The notes beneath the pieces were generated by a model. It was not told the DNA's origin and did no database searches. It saw nothing but the letters and a program-made list of their open reading frames with translations. A DNA stretch of 7,950 bases, taken from NCBI GenBank assembly GCA_002351955.1, contig DEHO01000033.1, positions 1 through 7,950 of the forward strand. Reading direction: 5' to 3'. This DNA comes from Flavobacteriales bacterium UBA2798. Its GTDB lineage: Bacteria; Bacteroidota; Bacteroidia; Flavobacteriales_D; UBA2798. Numbering within the stretch: position 1 is the stretch's first letter; every line of letters begins with the position of its first letter. This document shows, piece after piece, positions 1-7,361 of the stretch. Made by a program: the position numbers and the translations under genes.

Positions 1-1231
1 GATGTCCCCACCACAATTGCCGTGAGATACACCAGTCCTTGATGTTCTCCATCCAATGGCGGTACGTATTTTTAAACTTCGGAGGAAAAAACCGAATCGT
101 ATCGTTCATTACACTTTCAAGCGCAGGTTCCGAAAGTTCCTTCATACTCACAAACCACTGCAGCGAAAGTTTAGGCTCAATTACTGCATCCGTTCTTTCA
201 GAGAAACCAACTTTGTTGATGTGATCTTCAACTTTTACAAGATATCCCTGCTCATCCAATTCTTTGGCGATTGCTTTACGCACTTTAAAACGATCGATAC
301 CTGCATAATGCATGGCATGATGATTCAGTGTACCGTTATCGTTAAGGATATCGATTACCTGCAGATTGTGCTTACGTGATAATTCATAGTCGTTGATATC
401 GTGAGCCGGAGTAACTTTTAAACATCCTGTTCCGAATTCAATATCGATGTAGGTATCAGCAATAACCGGAACCTTACGGTTTACTATTGGAATTATAACC
501 TGCTTACCGATCACATTTTTGTAACGTTCATCATCGGGATGCACGCAAACAGCGGTATCGGCAAGAATTGTTTCAGGACGTGTTGTTGCAATTGTCACCC
601 ACTCGTCTTCGCTGCCATCCACTTTGTAGCGTACAAAAAACAATTTCGAATGGACTTCCTTATGCTGCACTTCTTCATCAGATACCGCAGTTAATGCTTC
701 AGGATCCCAATTGATCATTCGAACACCACGGTAAATTTTGCCTTTGTTATACAGATCAATAAAAACATCTATTACGCTGTTGTAATAATGTTCATCCATT
801 GTAAAACGAGTTCTGTCCCAATCGCAGGAAGCTCCAAGTTTTTTTAATTGCTCCAGAATAATTCCACCGTGTTTTTCGGTCCAGTCCCAGGCATGTTGCA
901 AGAATTCTTCACGGCTTAAATCGGCTTTATTGATTCCTTCCTTGCGTAATTTGTTCACTACTTTGGCCTCAGTAGCAATTGATGCGTGGTCGGTTCCTGG
1001 TATCCAGCAGGCATTCTTACCCAACATGCGCGCCCTTCGTATCAAAACATCCTGAATGGTATTGTTCAGCATATGTCCCATGTGCAGAACACCGGTAACA
1101 TTGGGTGGAGGAATTAATACGGTATAGGATTCACGTCCATCCGGGATGGATTTAAAATAACCGCCATCCAGCCATTCTTTGTACCATTTCGCCTCAATTG
1201 CAACGGGTTCGTATTTTTTCGAAATCTCCAT
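1..1231 (-). CDS. valS: Valine--tRNA ligase, N-terminal 410 residues (cut by window edge)
   Basis: Class I aminoacyl-tRNA synthetase that attaches valine to tRNA-Val in the cytoplasm and hydrolyses mischarged Thr-tRNA. My translation of the minus strand from the ATG at 1231-1229 is open to the left edge. It shows PPPNVTG (residues 41-47), the HIGH-type ATP motif HMGH (50-53), GTDHASIATE (79-88), the editing-domain motif TTRPET (216-221), and ISRQLWWGH (402-410) at the edge. The family is usually about 870-950 residues, so roughly half is missing, including the KMSKS motif and the tRNA-binding C-terminus. The start is well fixed: an in-frame TGA lies five codons upstream (1246-1244) and no other start lies between. 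GTDHASIATE replaces the GTDHAGIATQ seen in E. coli; from memory this variant is normal in Bacteroidota. The gene is transcribed divergently from the DUF1573 genes. Identification is secure. Confidence 0.97.
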   Translation of the reverse strand, partial: MEISKKYEPVAIEAKWYKEWLDGGYFKSIPDGRESYTVLIPPPNVTGVLHMGHMLNNTIQDVLIRRARMLGKNACWIPGTDHASIATEAKVVNKLRKEGINKADLSREEFLQHAWDWTEKHGGIILEQLKKLGASCDWDRTRFTMDEHYYNSVIDVFIDLYNKGKIYRGVRMINWDPEALTAVSDEEVQHKEVHSKLFFVRYKVDGSEDEWVTIATTRPETILADTAVCVHPDDERYKNVIGKQVIIPIVNRKVPVIADTYIDIEFGTGCLKVTPAHDINDYELSRKHNLQVIDILNDNGTLNHHAMHYAGIDRFKVRKAIAKELDEQGYLVKVEDHINKVGFSERTDAVIEPKLSLQWFVSMKELSEPALESVMNDTIRFFPPKFKNTYRHWMENIKDWCISRQLWWGH

Positions 1232-1251
1232 AATGTACCACTGTCAAGGCG

Positions 1252-1259
1252 CAAAGGTA
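1252..1259 (-). promoter_or_regulatory. Candidate valS promoter, -7 element
   Basis: Read on the minus strand this is TACCTTTG, an exact match to the Bacteroidota -7 consensus TAnnTTTG. It lies about 20 nt upstream of the valS ATG, which would give a leader of only about 15 nt. The best upstream TTTG on the same strand is about 25 nt away, longer than the usual spacing of about 19-21 nt, so the -33 element is weak. Prediction from sequence only. Confidence 0.45.
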
Positions 1260-1406
1260 TGATTTTGTGCGAGGACTAAAAGCGCAAACCCCATTCGAAT
1301 AAAGTGTTCGTTAATTTTCGTTAGCCAAATGTTAATGTCCCTGAACCCGGAATAGATTTTGAGAGATTTGGTTCAGTTAATTCAGGAAAAACAAATAAAT
1401 CAAACT

Positions 1407-1853
1407 ATGAGAACGATTGTAATTACACTGCTTTTTTCCCTTGGCTGGGGACTGGGATCTGCCCAAACCACAAAGCCTGCCACCGTGAAAAACACAAAGA
1501 CCAAGACCGAAAAAGCGAGTGCACAAGTACTGCCTGCAAAACCGGTTTTGGCTATTGAGAATAACGATGCCGACCTGGGCGACCGTAAGGAAGGATCTGA
1601 TGTTGAGTATGTTTTCATAATCCGCAACAATGGAGGGGAGCCCCTCATTTTAAGCGAAGTAGTTCGTACATGCGGATGCACGGAGCTCGAATGGACCAAG
1701 GAACCGATCATGCCCGGAAAAACGGGAACAGTAAAAATCAAGTACGACTCCAAGCGTGTTGGGCCTTTCAATAAATCGGTTATTGTGAACAGCAACGATC
1801 CGGACCAACCCCAGACAACACTGCGTTTCAAAGGGGTAATTGTTACCCAATAA
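1407..1853 (+). CDS. Secreted DUF1573 protein, first of three
   Basis: A 148-residue exported protein of unknown function with one DUF1573 domain (Pfam PF07610, a small beta-sandwich domain). I chose the ATG at 1407 because it begins a clean signal peptide (residues 1-20, MRTIV...LGSAQ). An in-frame TTG at 1359 would add 16 polar residues in front of it and is unlikely. After the signal comes a basic, Lys/Thr/Ala-rich linker (about 21-46), then the DUF1573 domain (about 47-148). This has the pattern NNGGEPLIL (74-82), the cysteine pair CGCT (89-92), a PG turn (103-104), YDSKRVGPFNKSV (113-125) and SN (129-130). C89 and C91 are the only cysteines. It is probably periplasmic or surface-exposed, since no lipobox cysteine is seen. 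It is diverged from valS across a 175-nt gap and is the close paralogue of the next gene. The family call is firm; the function is unknown. Confidence 0.88.
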   Translation: MRTIVITLLFSLGWGLGSAQTTKPATVKNTKTKTEKASAQVLPAKPVLAIENNDADLGDRKEGSDVEYVFIIRNNGGEPLILSEVVRTCGCTELEWTKEPIMPGKTGTVKIKYDSKRVGPFNKSVIVNSNDPDQPQTTLRFKGVIVTQ

Positions 1854-1944
1854 AAGCGGCATTCATTTTGATATACCTAGGTGAATCCTGAGAGCACCCT
1901 GTTAAATCTTTGTTAATGACGGCAAGCCCAAAATGATTCTCCAT

Positions 1945-1952
1945 TAAATTTG
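1945..1952 (+). promoter_or_regulatory. Candidate promoter -7 element for the second and third DUF1573 genes
   Basis: TAAATTTG matches TAnnTTTG exactly and sits 32 nt before the ATG at 1985, which fits a leader of about 25 nt. No TTG or TTTG lies at the expected distance upstream; the nearest, at 1909-1912, is 32 nt away. The site is in an AT-rich gap where chance matches are fairly likely. If real, the second and third genes have their own promoter in addition to any read-through from the first. Confidence 0.3.
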
Positions 1953-1984
1953 AAACTATCAACCAACCATTAAATTCAATTGTC

Positions 1985-2434
1985 ATGAAAAAATTCATCT
2001 CATCAATCGGACTTCTTTTTGTAGGACTTCTCCTTGCAGGAAATGTAAATGCCCAGGCTGTTAAAGGCGCTGTGATTACTTTCGATAAGGACGAGCACAA
2101 TTATGGAAATATCAAGCAAGGCGGTAACGGCGAATGCGAATTTAAATTCACCAATACCGGGACTGAGCCCCTTATTATTCAGGATGCAAAAGGATCTTGC
2201 GGATGCACCGTACCCGAGTGGCCAAAAGGCGCTATTAAGCCAGGCGAGTCAGCTGTGATCAAGGTTAAGTACGACACAAAGCGTGTTGGTCCGATCAACA
2301 AATCAGTTACTGTAACATCTAATGCTGTTAACGAAGGCACCAAGGTTTTGCGAATCAAAGGTACTGTTGAAGCCGTTGAAGGTGGAGGAGCTCCTGTTCG
2401 TACAACAGATGGTGGAACACCGATAAATAACTAA
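1985..2434 (+). CDS. Secreted DUF1573 protein, second of three
   Basis: A 149-residue exported protein of unknown function. It has a typical signal peptide (residues 1-24, two lysines then a hydrophobic stretch, ending NVNAQ-A) and one DUF1573 domain (about 30-128). The domain carries FTNTGTEPLII (55-65), SCGCT (71-75), KPGESA (85-90), YDTKRVGPINKSV (96-108) and SN (112-113). The tail (about 131-149) is rich in Gly, Thr and Pro and looks disordered. It is very similar to the preceding gene: YDxKRVGPxNKSV is shared almost exactly, and the DNA is visibly alike in that stretch, so a tandem duplication is likely. There is a third cysteine, C51, outside the CGC pair. The stop codon is 4 nt before the ATG of the next gene, so the two are almost certainly cotranscribed. 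The family call is firm; the molecular role is not known. Confidence 0.9.
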   Translation: MKKFISSIGLLFVGLLLAGNVNAQAVKGAVITFDKDEHNYGNIKQGGNGECEFKFTNTGTEPLIIQDAKGSCGCTVPEWPKGAIKPGESAVIKVKYDTKRVGPINKSVTVTSNAVNEGTKVLRIKGTVEAVEGGGAPVRTTDGGTPINN

Positions 2435-2438
2435 TTGG

Positions 2439-2819
2439 ATGAGGTTTTTCCTCGTTCTATATCTTCTTCTGAACTCCGCTCTTGCCAATGCGCAGGCAGC
2501 GGAGTTCAGTTTTTCTGACCGTAACCTGAAGCTGGCAAAAACACCTGAAGGAAAGGTTATTCAATTCGAATACCCATTTACCAATAGTGGCAAGTCTCCC
2601 CTTATCATAACCGAAATTAAGGTTCAGTGCCCCTGTACAACATTCGAGTATCCCAAGGACCCTATTCCGCCCGGAGGCAGTGGAGTTATAAGGGTAAGTT
2701 TTGATACCGCAGGCAAAATCGGTTACCAGGACCGAACACTGATTGTCTATTCAAATGCCCTGAAATCGCCTGTAGAACTGAGATTCAGGGTGATGGTCGA
2801 CAACAAAAAGAAAGGTTAA
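2439..2819 (+). CDS. Secreted DUF1573 protein, third and divergent copy
   Basis: A 126-residue exported protein of unknown function. Residues 1-19 form a signal peptide (MRFFLVLYLLL...NAQ), followed directly by a DUF1573-type domain (about 22-120). This has FTNSGKSPLIITEI (47-60), QCPCT (63-67), IPPGGSGVIRVSFDT (76-90) and YSN (104-106). It differs from the two upstream paralogues: the cysteine pair is CPC instead of CGC, and the KRVGPxNKSV stretch is replaced by AGKIGYQDRTL. C64 and C66 are its only cysteines. A lysine-rich end (DNKKKG) closes the protein. It starts 4 nt after the stop of the second copy, which indicates translational coupling or at least a shared transcript. The family assignment rests on the shared pattern; it is somewhat less certain than for the other two. 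Confidence 0.85.
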   Translation: MRFFLVLYLLLNSALANAQAAEFSFSDRNLKLAKTPEGKVIQFEYPFTNSGKSPLIITEIKVQCPCTTFEYPKDPIPPGGSGVIRVSFDTAGKIGYQDRTLIVYSNALKSPVELRFRVMVDNKKKG

Positions 2820-2834
2820 TCACCTTTAATTCCC

Positions 2835-2865
2835 TTTGTTCGCATCGGGAAGTTTGCGAGATTTG
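2835..2865 (+). promoter_or_regulatory. Candidate promoter for the aminotransferase gene
   Basis: TTTG at 2835-2838 is followed, after 19 nt, by GAGATTTG at 2858-2865. This matches the Bacteroidota arrangement TTTG-N19-TAnnTTTG at every fixed base except the first T of the -7 element. It would start transcription about 15 nt before the ATG at 2888. Read-through from the DUF1573 genes is also possible because I see no strong terminator between them. Confidence 0.35.
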
Positions 2866-2887
2866 CAACTCAAAATAATTATTCACC

Positions 2888-4114
2888 ATGCCACAGATTT
2901 CTTCCAAAGGTCAGCTGATGCCGCCATCGCCTATTCGTAAACTTGTGCCCTATGCTGAAGAGGCAAAACGCAAGGGACGAACCGTTTACCACCTCAACAT
3001 TGGTCAGCCCGACATTGAAACTCCTCAAATTGTACTCGACGGACTGAAAAAAGTGGATCTGAAAGTGATCGAATATTCGCACAGTGCAGGAAACGAATCC
3101 TACCGCAAAGGATTGGCGAAATACTATGATAAATACGGAATTAAAATCACGCATAACGACATTATCGTAACAACCGGTGGATCTGAAGCACTCGTTTTTG
3201 GGTTCATGACTTGTCTCGATCAGGGCGATGAGGTAATTATTCCGGAACCCTTTTATGCCAACTACAATGGTTTTGCAGTGATGGCCGGAGTAACGGTAAA
3301 ACCCATTACAGCAAGTATTGAAAATGGCTATGCATTACCTCCAATTGAAGAGTTTGAAAAATTAATCACTCCAAAAACCAAAGCAATTCTGATCTGTAAC
3401 CCGGGCAATCCAACCGGATATCTGTATTCGAAAAAGGAGCTCGAAGCATTGAGGGATATTGTGAAAAAACATGATCTCTTCCTTTTTGCCGATGAAGTTT
3501 ACCGTGAGTTTTGCTACGACGGAGCACAACCCTATTCAGCAATGAACCTTGAGGGCATTGAAAACAATGTGATTCTTGTGGATTCTGTTTCTAAACGTTA
3601 CTCCATGTGTGGTGCACGGATCGGTGCTCTTATTACGCGCAACCAGGAAGTAATTGCAGCAGCCCTCAAATTTGGTCAGGCACGATTGAGTCCACCAACA
3701 TTCGGTCAGATTGCTTCTGAAATTGCTCTTGACACACCTGAAATCTATTTCGAAAATGTAGTGAATGAATACGTACAACGCAGAAATATTCTGGTTGACG
3801 GATTAAATAAAATTGAAGGAGTAATGTGTCCCAAGCCCGGTGGTGCATTTTACGCAATGGCACGCTTACCCATTGACAATTCTGATAAATTCTGTCAGTG
3901 GATGCTTGAAGAATTTGAATTTGAAAACGCAACTGTAATGATGGCTCCGGCTACCGGATTTTATGCTAGCAAAGGTCTTGGTCAGAACGAAGTCCGCGTT
4001 GCCTACGTCCTCAATCAGGAAGCGCTCAAAAAATCAATTGAAATTCTGGATGCTGCATTAAAAGTGTATCCGGGAAGAACGATTAATGTTGCAAAAAAAG
4101 CAACTACGGTTTAA
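2888..4114 (+). CDS. PLP-dependent class I/II aminotransferase (aspartate aminotransferase-like)
   Basis: A 408-residue cytoplasmic fold-type I enzyme that moves an amino group between an amino acid and a 2-oxo acid, probably with 2-oxoglutarate/glutamate as one pair. The N-terminus MPxISxKGxxMPxSPIRKL is typical of a family often annotated as aspartate aminotransferase. Visible active-site features are LNIGQPD (36-42), TGGSEAL for cofactor phosphate binding (96-102), NPGNPTG with N174 (171-177), D202 and Y205 in ADEVYREF, the Schiff-base lysine K236 in SVSKRYSMCGARIG, phosphate-contacting R244, and R370 in NEVRVAY for the substrate carboxylate. Length and motifs are complete, so it should be active. 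It lies 68 nt after the DUF1573 genes, on the same strand, and ends before a strong terminator. The substrate cannot be read from the sequence: Asp, aromatic, Ala or branched-chain donors are all possible. Confidence 0.93.
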   Translation: MPQISSKGQLMPPSPIRKLVPYAEEAKRKGRTVYHLNIGQPDIETPQIVLDGLKKVDLKVIEYSHSAGNESYRKGLAKYYDKYGIKITHNDIIVTTGGSEALVFGFMTCLDQGDEVIIPEPFYANYNGFAVMAGVTVKPITASIENGYALPPIEEFEKLITPKTKAILICNPGNPTGYLYSKKELEALRDIVKKHDLFLFADEVYREFCYDGAQPYSAMNLEGIENNVILVDSVSKRYSMCGARIGALITRNQEVIAAALKFGQARLSPPTFGQIASEIALDTPEIYFENVVNEYVQRRNILVDGLNKIEGVMCPKPGGAFYAMARLPIDNSDKFCQWMLEEFEFENATVMMAPATGFYASKGLGQNEVRVAYVLNQEALKKSIEILDAALKVYPGRTINVAKKATTV

Positions 4115-4138
4115 TCCATAGCCTTTATTAAATCTATT

Positions 4139-4171
4139 AAAATGCTGCTATAAAAGAGCAGCATTTTTTTT
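4139..4171 (+). terminator. Intrinsic terminator after the aminotransferase gene
   Basis: An 11-bp perfect stem (4139-4149 paired with 4157-4167, core AATGCTGCT/AGCAGCATT) encloses a 7-nt loop. It runs into eight consecutive T residues (4164-4171). It begins 24 nt after the aminotransferase stop codon and separates the left block from the kinase gene. Confidence 0.88.
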
Positions 4172-4303
4172 ACATTAAAACCCTAACCTCCAATGCTTTA
4201 TATGATTCATCACCGTGTTTATACGAACAATAGGCAATGGACATTCACATATTTCTTACTATTATCTTATATTACATATTGATTTGATTTCCGAAAAAAA
4301 TAG

Positions 4304-7300
4304 ATGAATAATCAGAACCACATCCAATTCTTAATTGAAAACATTGACAATGCCTGCATCATTATTGATGAAAACCTAGGCATTAAAAATTTAAATGGAA
4401 CCGGAAAACAGTTTTTTGAAGAATCGGTCGGGATTAATTTATATGAAGAAAATAATCTAGGAGATTATCTATCGGCAGTAAGCAAAAAGAAATTAAAAAA
4501 ATTAGTTCAACAAAAAAACGATTTTCCAACTAATGCGAAAGTGCTTATTACATTCTCACATTTAAATTCCATAAGTTCTATTAATTCAAGTGTTCGCCGG
4601 TACGAGGAAGGTAAAGAGCATTTTACAATTATAATTCTTGAAACAAACTTCAAAACGGAATCAAAAGACTATAATTCTATAGATTCTACTCCATTAAACG
4701 ATATTATTGTAAATAATACCAGTGACAGTATTGTCTTGTTATCACATAATCACTCGGTCCTTACATTCAATAAGCAGATGAGGAATCTGCTCAAATTTCA
4801 AACCAATAAAGAAATTAAACCGGGAGTTGACTACAAAGAATTCATTCATCCTGATTTTATCAATACCTATAATAAGTTTTTTAAAAAAGCAATTGATAAA
4901 GAAATAGAATCAAAATTTGAGCTAAAAACGCAGAAGGATCAGTCGTATTACTGGCATTCGTATAGATTCAAACCTTTTATTGACAAATCCGGAAATAATA
5001 TTGGTGTCCTTCTTATTATTAAAGATGTAACCATAAACAAGCTTGTTAAGTTAAACTTGTTGGCATCAGAGAACAGATTAAAAAAAATTATTGAATTTTT
5101 TCCTACTCCGATAATTCTATTGGATAAATTTCAAAACATTGTTGTAAGCAATAATGAGGCAAATACCTCTTTTAATATTAATAATGATACAAAAAAGACG
5201 CTGAATGATCTTTTAAAATCCTCAATAGTTGATTTAAGTGCGATTGAACAAACAACAAATTTTATTGCCGAGCCTGAAGATTTATACATGTTCAAAAAAG
5301 AAAGCGGTGAATTGAACTTCTTCGAAGCTAAATCTATTTCAATTGAAATTGATAATCAGGAATACTCATTATTGACCTTTAAAGACTTAACACCATGGTA
5401 CAATTTTGAACTTAGTTTGAATCAACGAAATAAAGAGTTGTTTCTATTGAGCAGCATTAACGACACCATTATCAGAACCACATCCAGAACAGAGCTGTTT
5501 AAAATGATTTGCGATCTGTTTGTTACTACAAATAAATTTGACGCTTGCTGGACACTTAAACTGATTCAGAGCGATTCACATTACGAACTTGAAAAGTTTA
5601 CAGGGTCAGGCGATGATATAATATCAAATAAAATATTTGAGTTTTTAAACACTGACATACTTAACAATAACATTAATGACCACCAACTAATTGATTTCAT
5701 AACGAATAAAGTGAATGAATATTCTGAACTGCTTAACCTCCAAAGAACACATGTAGTATCGATTCAGGCTGAAAACGGGATAACCTATTTCCTTTTAAAA
5801 CACACAAAAGATCCACAAACTGCAAATCTATTCAGTCCCAAAATATTAATAGAAGTATCCAAAAACATTTCAATGGCTTTAATCAGCTTTATGGTTAAAG
5901 AGGAACAAGTTAAAACCCGCAACGAACTCCAGGAAAGGAATAAAGAACTCAAGCTATTATATCTTGCAAACGGCTTGCTTCAGGATGAACAAAGGAATGT
6001 AGATGAAATTATCAAGAAACTAATTGAACTTATACCACCTGCATACCAAAATTCAAAAGATTGTTCTGTTCGTTTCACATTCAATGAGAAAATTTTTAAA
6101 TCAGAAGATATCCCTGAATCAAATAAGGTACAAGAAATTCAATTCAATACCATTGACGGAAAAAAAGGGGCTATAGAAGTATTTTATCCTGACAATTCTA
6201 AGTTTCAATTTCTTATCGAAGAACAGGAAATGCTTACTTCCCTAGCTAATATATTCCTCAATTTCTATCATCGAAAACTGGCAATGAGTGAGTTGAAGCG
6301 TTCTGAATCAAACCTAAAATCGATCTATGAAAATACTACTGTTGGCCATGTTTTAATTGATCAAAATTTCTTTATTCAATCCTTCAACTCAAGTTATGCT
6401 AACTTTAACTTTATAAATAAACCTATCGAATTAGGAAAAATCATTAGTGATTCCATAGTTGATCAGATCTCAGGCATTTTCAATTCCTGGTTAGAACAGG
6501 TTACACTATCATGGAAGGAAATTGAAAAGGAAATTGAATTGGAAAAATCAAATACGTTTTACAATTTCAGAATCATTCCTATTATTGAAGAAAGTAAAAT
6601 TTCTGGTTACAGCATTTCTGTTATTGATGTAAGTAAATCAAAAAGTATTGAAATTGAGCGAAAAAGGATTATCGACGAATTGCTCGAAAAAAATCAAACA
6701 TTAGAACAATTCAGCTACATCGTCTCACACAACCTCCGATCTCCTGTAGCAACGATTAAAGGCTTTACTCAGCTTTTAAATGAGAATTTAAATACTGAAG
6801 AACGTAGCAAGGTGGTACAGGGCATCATTAAATCCGCTGAAAATATGGATATGGTTGTGAATGATTTAAATGAAATCATTGGAATCAGTAAAGGTCTAAA
6901 TAATCAAAAATCAACTATTGACTTTAAAGAAATCGTAAACCAAATAACTGAAGAATTTTCAGGCATCATTGACTCAGCAAAAGCAATGTTAATTTGCAGT
7001 TTTGAAAAACAACCTACTGTATATTCGGTAAGATCTTATATCCACAGCATCTTTCATAATTTGATTTCCAATTCTTTGAAATATTGCAACAAAAACACCA
7101 GTCCTGTTATTCAAATAAAAACTTGGTCGGATGAGGACAATGTATACATTGAATTTTCCGATAATGGTATTGGAATCAATCTTGAAAAATATTCAGATCA
7201 AATATTTGGTCTTTATAGAAGACTCAACACAACCACAGAAGGAAAAGGTATTGGATTATTTCTCGTAAAATCTCAGGTTGAAGCATTACAGGGAAAAATT

Positions 7301-7357
7301 GCAGTTGAAAGTCAGTTAAATGTTGGAACCAAATTTTCCATTTCGCTCAAGAAATGA
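4304..7357 (+). CDS. Multi-PAS/GAF cytoplasmic sensor histidine kinase
   Basis: A 1017-residue histidine kinase that should autophosphorylate on H809 and pass phosphate to a response regulator. I see no signal peptide or membrane segment, so it is probably cytoplasmic. Domains, by pattern reading: PAS-like at about 7-113, 131-247, 256-364 and 668-778; GAF-like regions at about 378-530 and 549-657; helical linkers before each GAF-like region and before the kinase core. The core is complete: H-box SYIVSHNLRSPVATIKG (804-820), N-box HNLISNSLKY (918-927), G1 box DNGIGI (953-958), F-box region FGLYRRL (968-974) and G2 GKGIGL (980-985). N810 follows the histidine where classical kinases have E, a form common in Bacteroidota. 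It has no receiver or output domain, and no response regulator gene is visible nearby. The gene has its own upstream region after a terminator; TTGATTTG at 4279-4286 is a weak -7 candidate. It is much more AT-rich than the genes to the left. The kinase call is secure; the PAS and GAF borders are approximate and the signal is unknown. Confidence 0.95.
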   Translation: MNNQNHIQFLIENIDNACIIIDENLGIKNLNGTGKQFFEESVGINLYEENNLGDYLSAVSKKKLKKLVQQKNDFPTNAKVLITFSHLNSISSINSSVRRYEEGKEHFTIIILETNFKTESKDYNSIDSTPLNDIIVNNTSDSIVLLSHNHSVLTFNKQMRNLLKFQTNKEIKPGVDYKEFIHPDFINTYNKFFKKAIDKEIESKFELKTQKDQSYYWHSYRFKPFIDKSGNNIGVLLIIKDVTINKLVKLNLLASENRLKKIIEFFPTPIILLDKFQNIVVSNNEANTSFNINNDTKKTLNDLLKSSIVDLSAIEQTTNFIAEPEDLYMFKKESGELNFFEAKSISIEIDNQEYSLLTFKDLTPWYNFELSLNQRNKELFLLSSINDTIIRTTSRTELFKMICDLFVTTNKFDACWTLKLIQSDSHYELEKFTGSGDDIISNKIFEFLNTDILNNNINDHQLIDFITNKVNEYSELLNLQRTHVVSIQAENGITYFLLKHTKDPQTANLFSPKILIEVSKNISMALISFMVKEEQVKTRNELQERNKELKLLYLANGLLQDEQRNVDEIIKKLIELIPPAYQNSKDCSVRFTFNEKIFKSEDIPESNKVQEIQFNTIDGKKGAIEVFYPDNSKFQFLIEEQEMLTSLANIFLNFYHRKLAMSELKRSESNLKSIYENTTVGHVLIDQNFFIQSFNSSYANFNFINKPIELGKIISDSIVDQISGIFNSWLEQVTLSWKEIEKEIELEKSNTFYNFRIIPIIEESKISGYSISVIDVSKSKSIEIERKRIIDELLEKNQTLEQFSYIVSHNLRSPVATIKGFTQLLNENLNTEERSKVVQGIIKSAENMDMVVNDLNEIIGISKGLNNQKSTIDFKEIVNQITEEFSGIIDSAKAMLICSFEKQPTVYSVRSYIHSIFHNLISNSLKYCNKNTSPVIQIKTWSDEDNVYIEFSDNGIGINLEKYSDQIFGLYRRLNTTTEGKGIGLFLVKSQVEALQGKIAVESQLNVGTKFSISLKK

Positions 7358-7361
7358 GGCA

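Noticed and set aside
56..379. Plus-strand open frames (39-224 and 56-379) at the left end
   Set aside because: They lie wholly opposite the valS coding frame, which has unmistakable synthetase motifs; they show no domain or signal of their own.
1248..1290. GCGCAAA present twice in the valS upstream region (near 1250 and 1282)
   Set aside because: One copy overlaps the predicted -7 element and the flanks do not match. Two short copies are not enough to claim an operator.
1400..1831. A 143-codon minus-strand open frame opposite the first DUF1573 gene
   Set aside because: The plus-strand frame has a signal peptide and the full DUF1573 pattern. The antisense frame shows no recognisable motif and is best read as a shadow.
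1875..1882. 8-bp palindrome ACCTAGGT between the first and second DUF1573 genes
   Set aside because: Too short to be significant alone, with no second copy or flanking symmetry in the gap.
2811..2827. Small hairpin AAAGGT-TAATC-ACCTTT over the stop codon of the third DUF1573 gene
   Set aside because: The stem is only 6 bp with two G-C pairs, and no T-run follows it, so I do not call it a terminator.
7323..7341. Weak TGGAA/TTCCA inverted repeat near the end of the kinase gene
   Set aside because: It is a 5-bp stem inside the coding sequence without a following T-run; it is not a convincing terminator for either convergent gene.
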